Position numbers and translations under genes: made by a program. Of a DNA stretch of 64,000 bases, positions 63,614 to 64,000 are shown one piece after another. Numbering within the stretch: position 1 is the stretch's first letter; every line of letters begins with the position of its first letter. The DNA lies in assembly GCA_942491465.1 (NCBI GenBank), contig CALOBA010000028.1, positions 1 through 64,000 on the forward strand. Direction: 5' to 3'. The DNA is from CALOBA01 sp942491465. GTDB taxonomy: Bacteria; Pseudomonadota; Gammaproteobacteria; Chromatiales; Chromatiaceae. The notes below the pieces were generated by a model. That model searched no databases and was not told the DNA's origin. It saw only the letters and a list, made by a program, of their open reading frames with translations.

Positions 63614-64000
63614 AGAACAGGGTCGGACCATGGCAAAGCACTGAATCTTCAAAGAAAACGGCCGAAAAGAGGCCATACTGTCAGCTTAGACCACCATTAT
63701 TTTGCCCAACTTGAGCAACCTAAGCCTTGGAGCACTGGGAGCAGACGCATGGCGAGGCGAATGGGCGTCACATTCCGGGGGAGGTCTAGCACATCACCCG
63801 CACCGCTGCCACAAGAAGGCGTTTCTCCTGAGGTTTGCCCGCGACCGGTGCACATCGACCTCAACATGGTCAGGAACGGCGTCGTGTCTCATTCGAGCGC
63901 GTGGAGGCACGGGGGCTACAACGCGTTCCAATCCGCGCCTAAGCGCTACCGCCTCATCGATCGGGAGCAGCTGCTCGCATGCTGCGGTATCGGGTCGGAA
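63614..64000 (+). mobile_element. Internally deleted RAYT element, copy 2 (to window edge)
   Basis: A near-identical second unit with a period of 358-360 bp. The start codon is at 63749 and the same N- and C-terminal pieces are joined at the same deletion point, with a few indels and substitutions. It extends further than copy 1 at its 3' end (DREQLLACCGIGS) and runs off the window, so the intact parent or a third unit may lie beyond. Confidence 0.7.

Overview
The window is high-GC DNA from a gammaproteobacterium. A Chromatiales (purple sulfur bacterium) type genome is the best guess. The hints are a DsrC-type protein with both C-terminal cysteines, a multihaem cytochrome operon with a membrane cytochrome b, a PocR-containing hybrid kinase, a chromosomal integron integrase with an N-terminal extension, and DUF6399/IS91/RAYT-type mobile elements. 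The genus cannot be fixed from this sequence, and no rRNA or tRNA genes were seen.

Region 1 (1-7.9 kb) is a decaying mobile zone. An integron integrase (5578-7038, + strand) faces away from a row of minus-strand ORFs that look like its gene cassettes: a RelE-like toxin-antitoxin pair, an AT-rich group of small ORFs, and a pair of conserved hypothetical genes ending in a well-formed attC site (1358-1447). Most of these ORFs carry single-base frameshifts. The toxin gene is cut by a degenerate DUF6399-type transposase, and an IS91 transposase lies beyond the last attC. A DUF433/DUF5615 pair with a broken toxin follows the integrase.

Region 2 (8-12.8 kb) is a minus-strand operon of heptahaem cytochrome c, cytochrome b and octahaem cytochrome c (OTR-like), with a DsrC/TusE-family gene divergent from it. 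This suggests electron transfer tied to sulfur compounds.

Region 3 (12.8-29.4 kb) holds mostly housekeeping genes: a giant hybrid histidine kinase whose frame is displaced near its C-terminus so that it runs into the next response regulator, ffh, ypjD, DUF3050, an AGCS symporter, an RlmI-like methyltransferase, a YyaL-type thioredoxin-domain protein, a YgfX-like protein and a large membrane protein.

Region 4 (29.4-54.5 kb) holds galE and three glycosyltransferases, msrPQ, a CPA-type antiporter, a FixJ-type regulator, a KamA-like radical SAM protein, and a cluster of B12/radical SAM, DUF2334, glycosyltransferase and sulfotransferase genes. It also holds a PEGA/formylglycine-generating-like protein, a SanA-like protein, a DAK2-DegV fusion, a cNMP-binding protein and pgi. 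A ~98 bp palindromic MITE occurs twice (21363 and 30693). The second copy sits in frame inside the N-terminus of a glycosyltransferase.

Region 5 (54.5-64 kb) is a second accessory zone with an IS91 remnant, an intact RelB/YafQ pair, and a three-gene operon of AAA ATPase, TOPRIM-like protein and DUF262 protein. The operon looks like an undescribed defence system and is the best candidate for a new biological system here. It is followed by short tandem repeats, a DUF4143 ATPase, truncated genes and two tandem internally deleted RAYT elements at the right edge.
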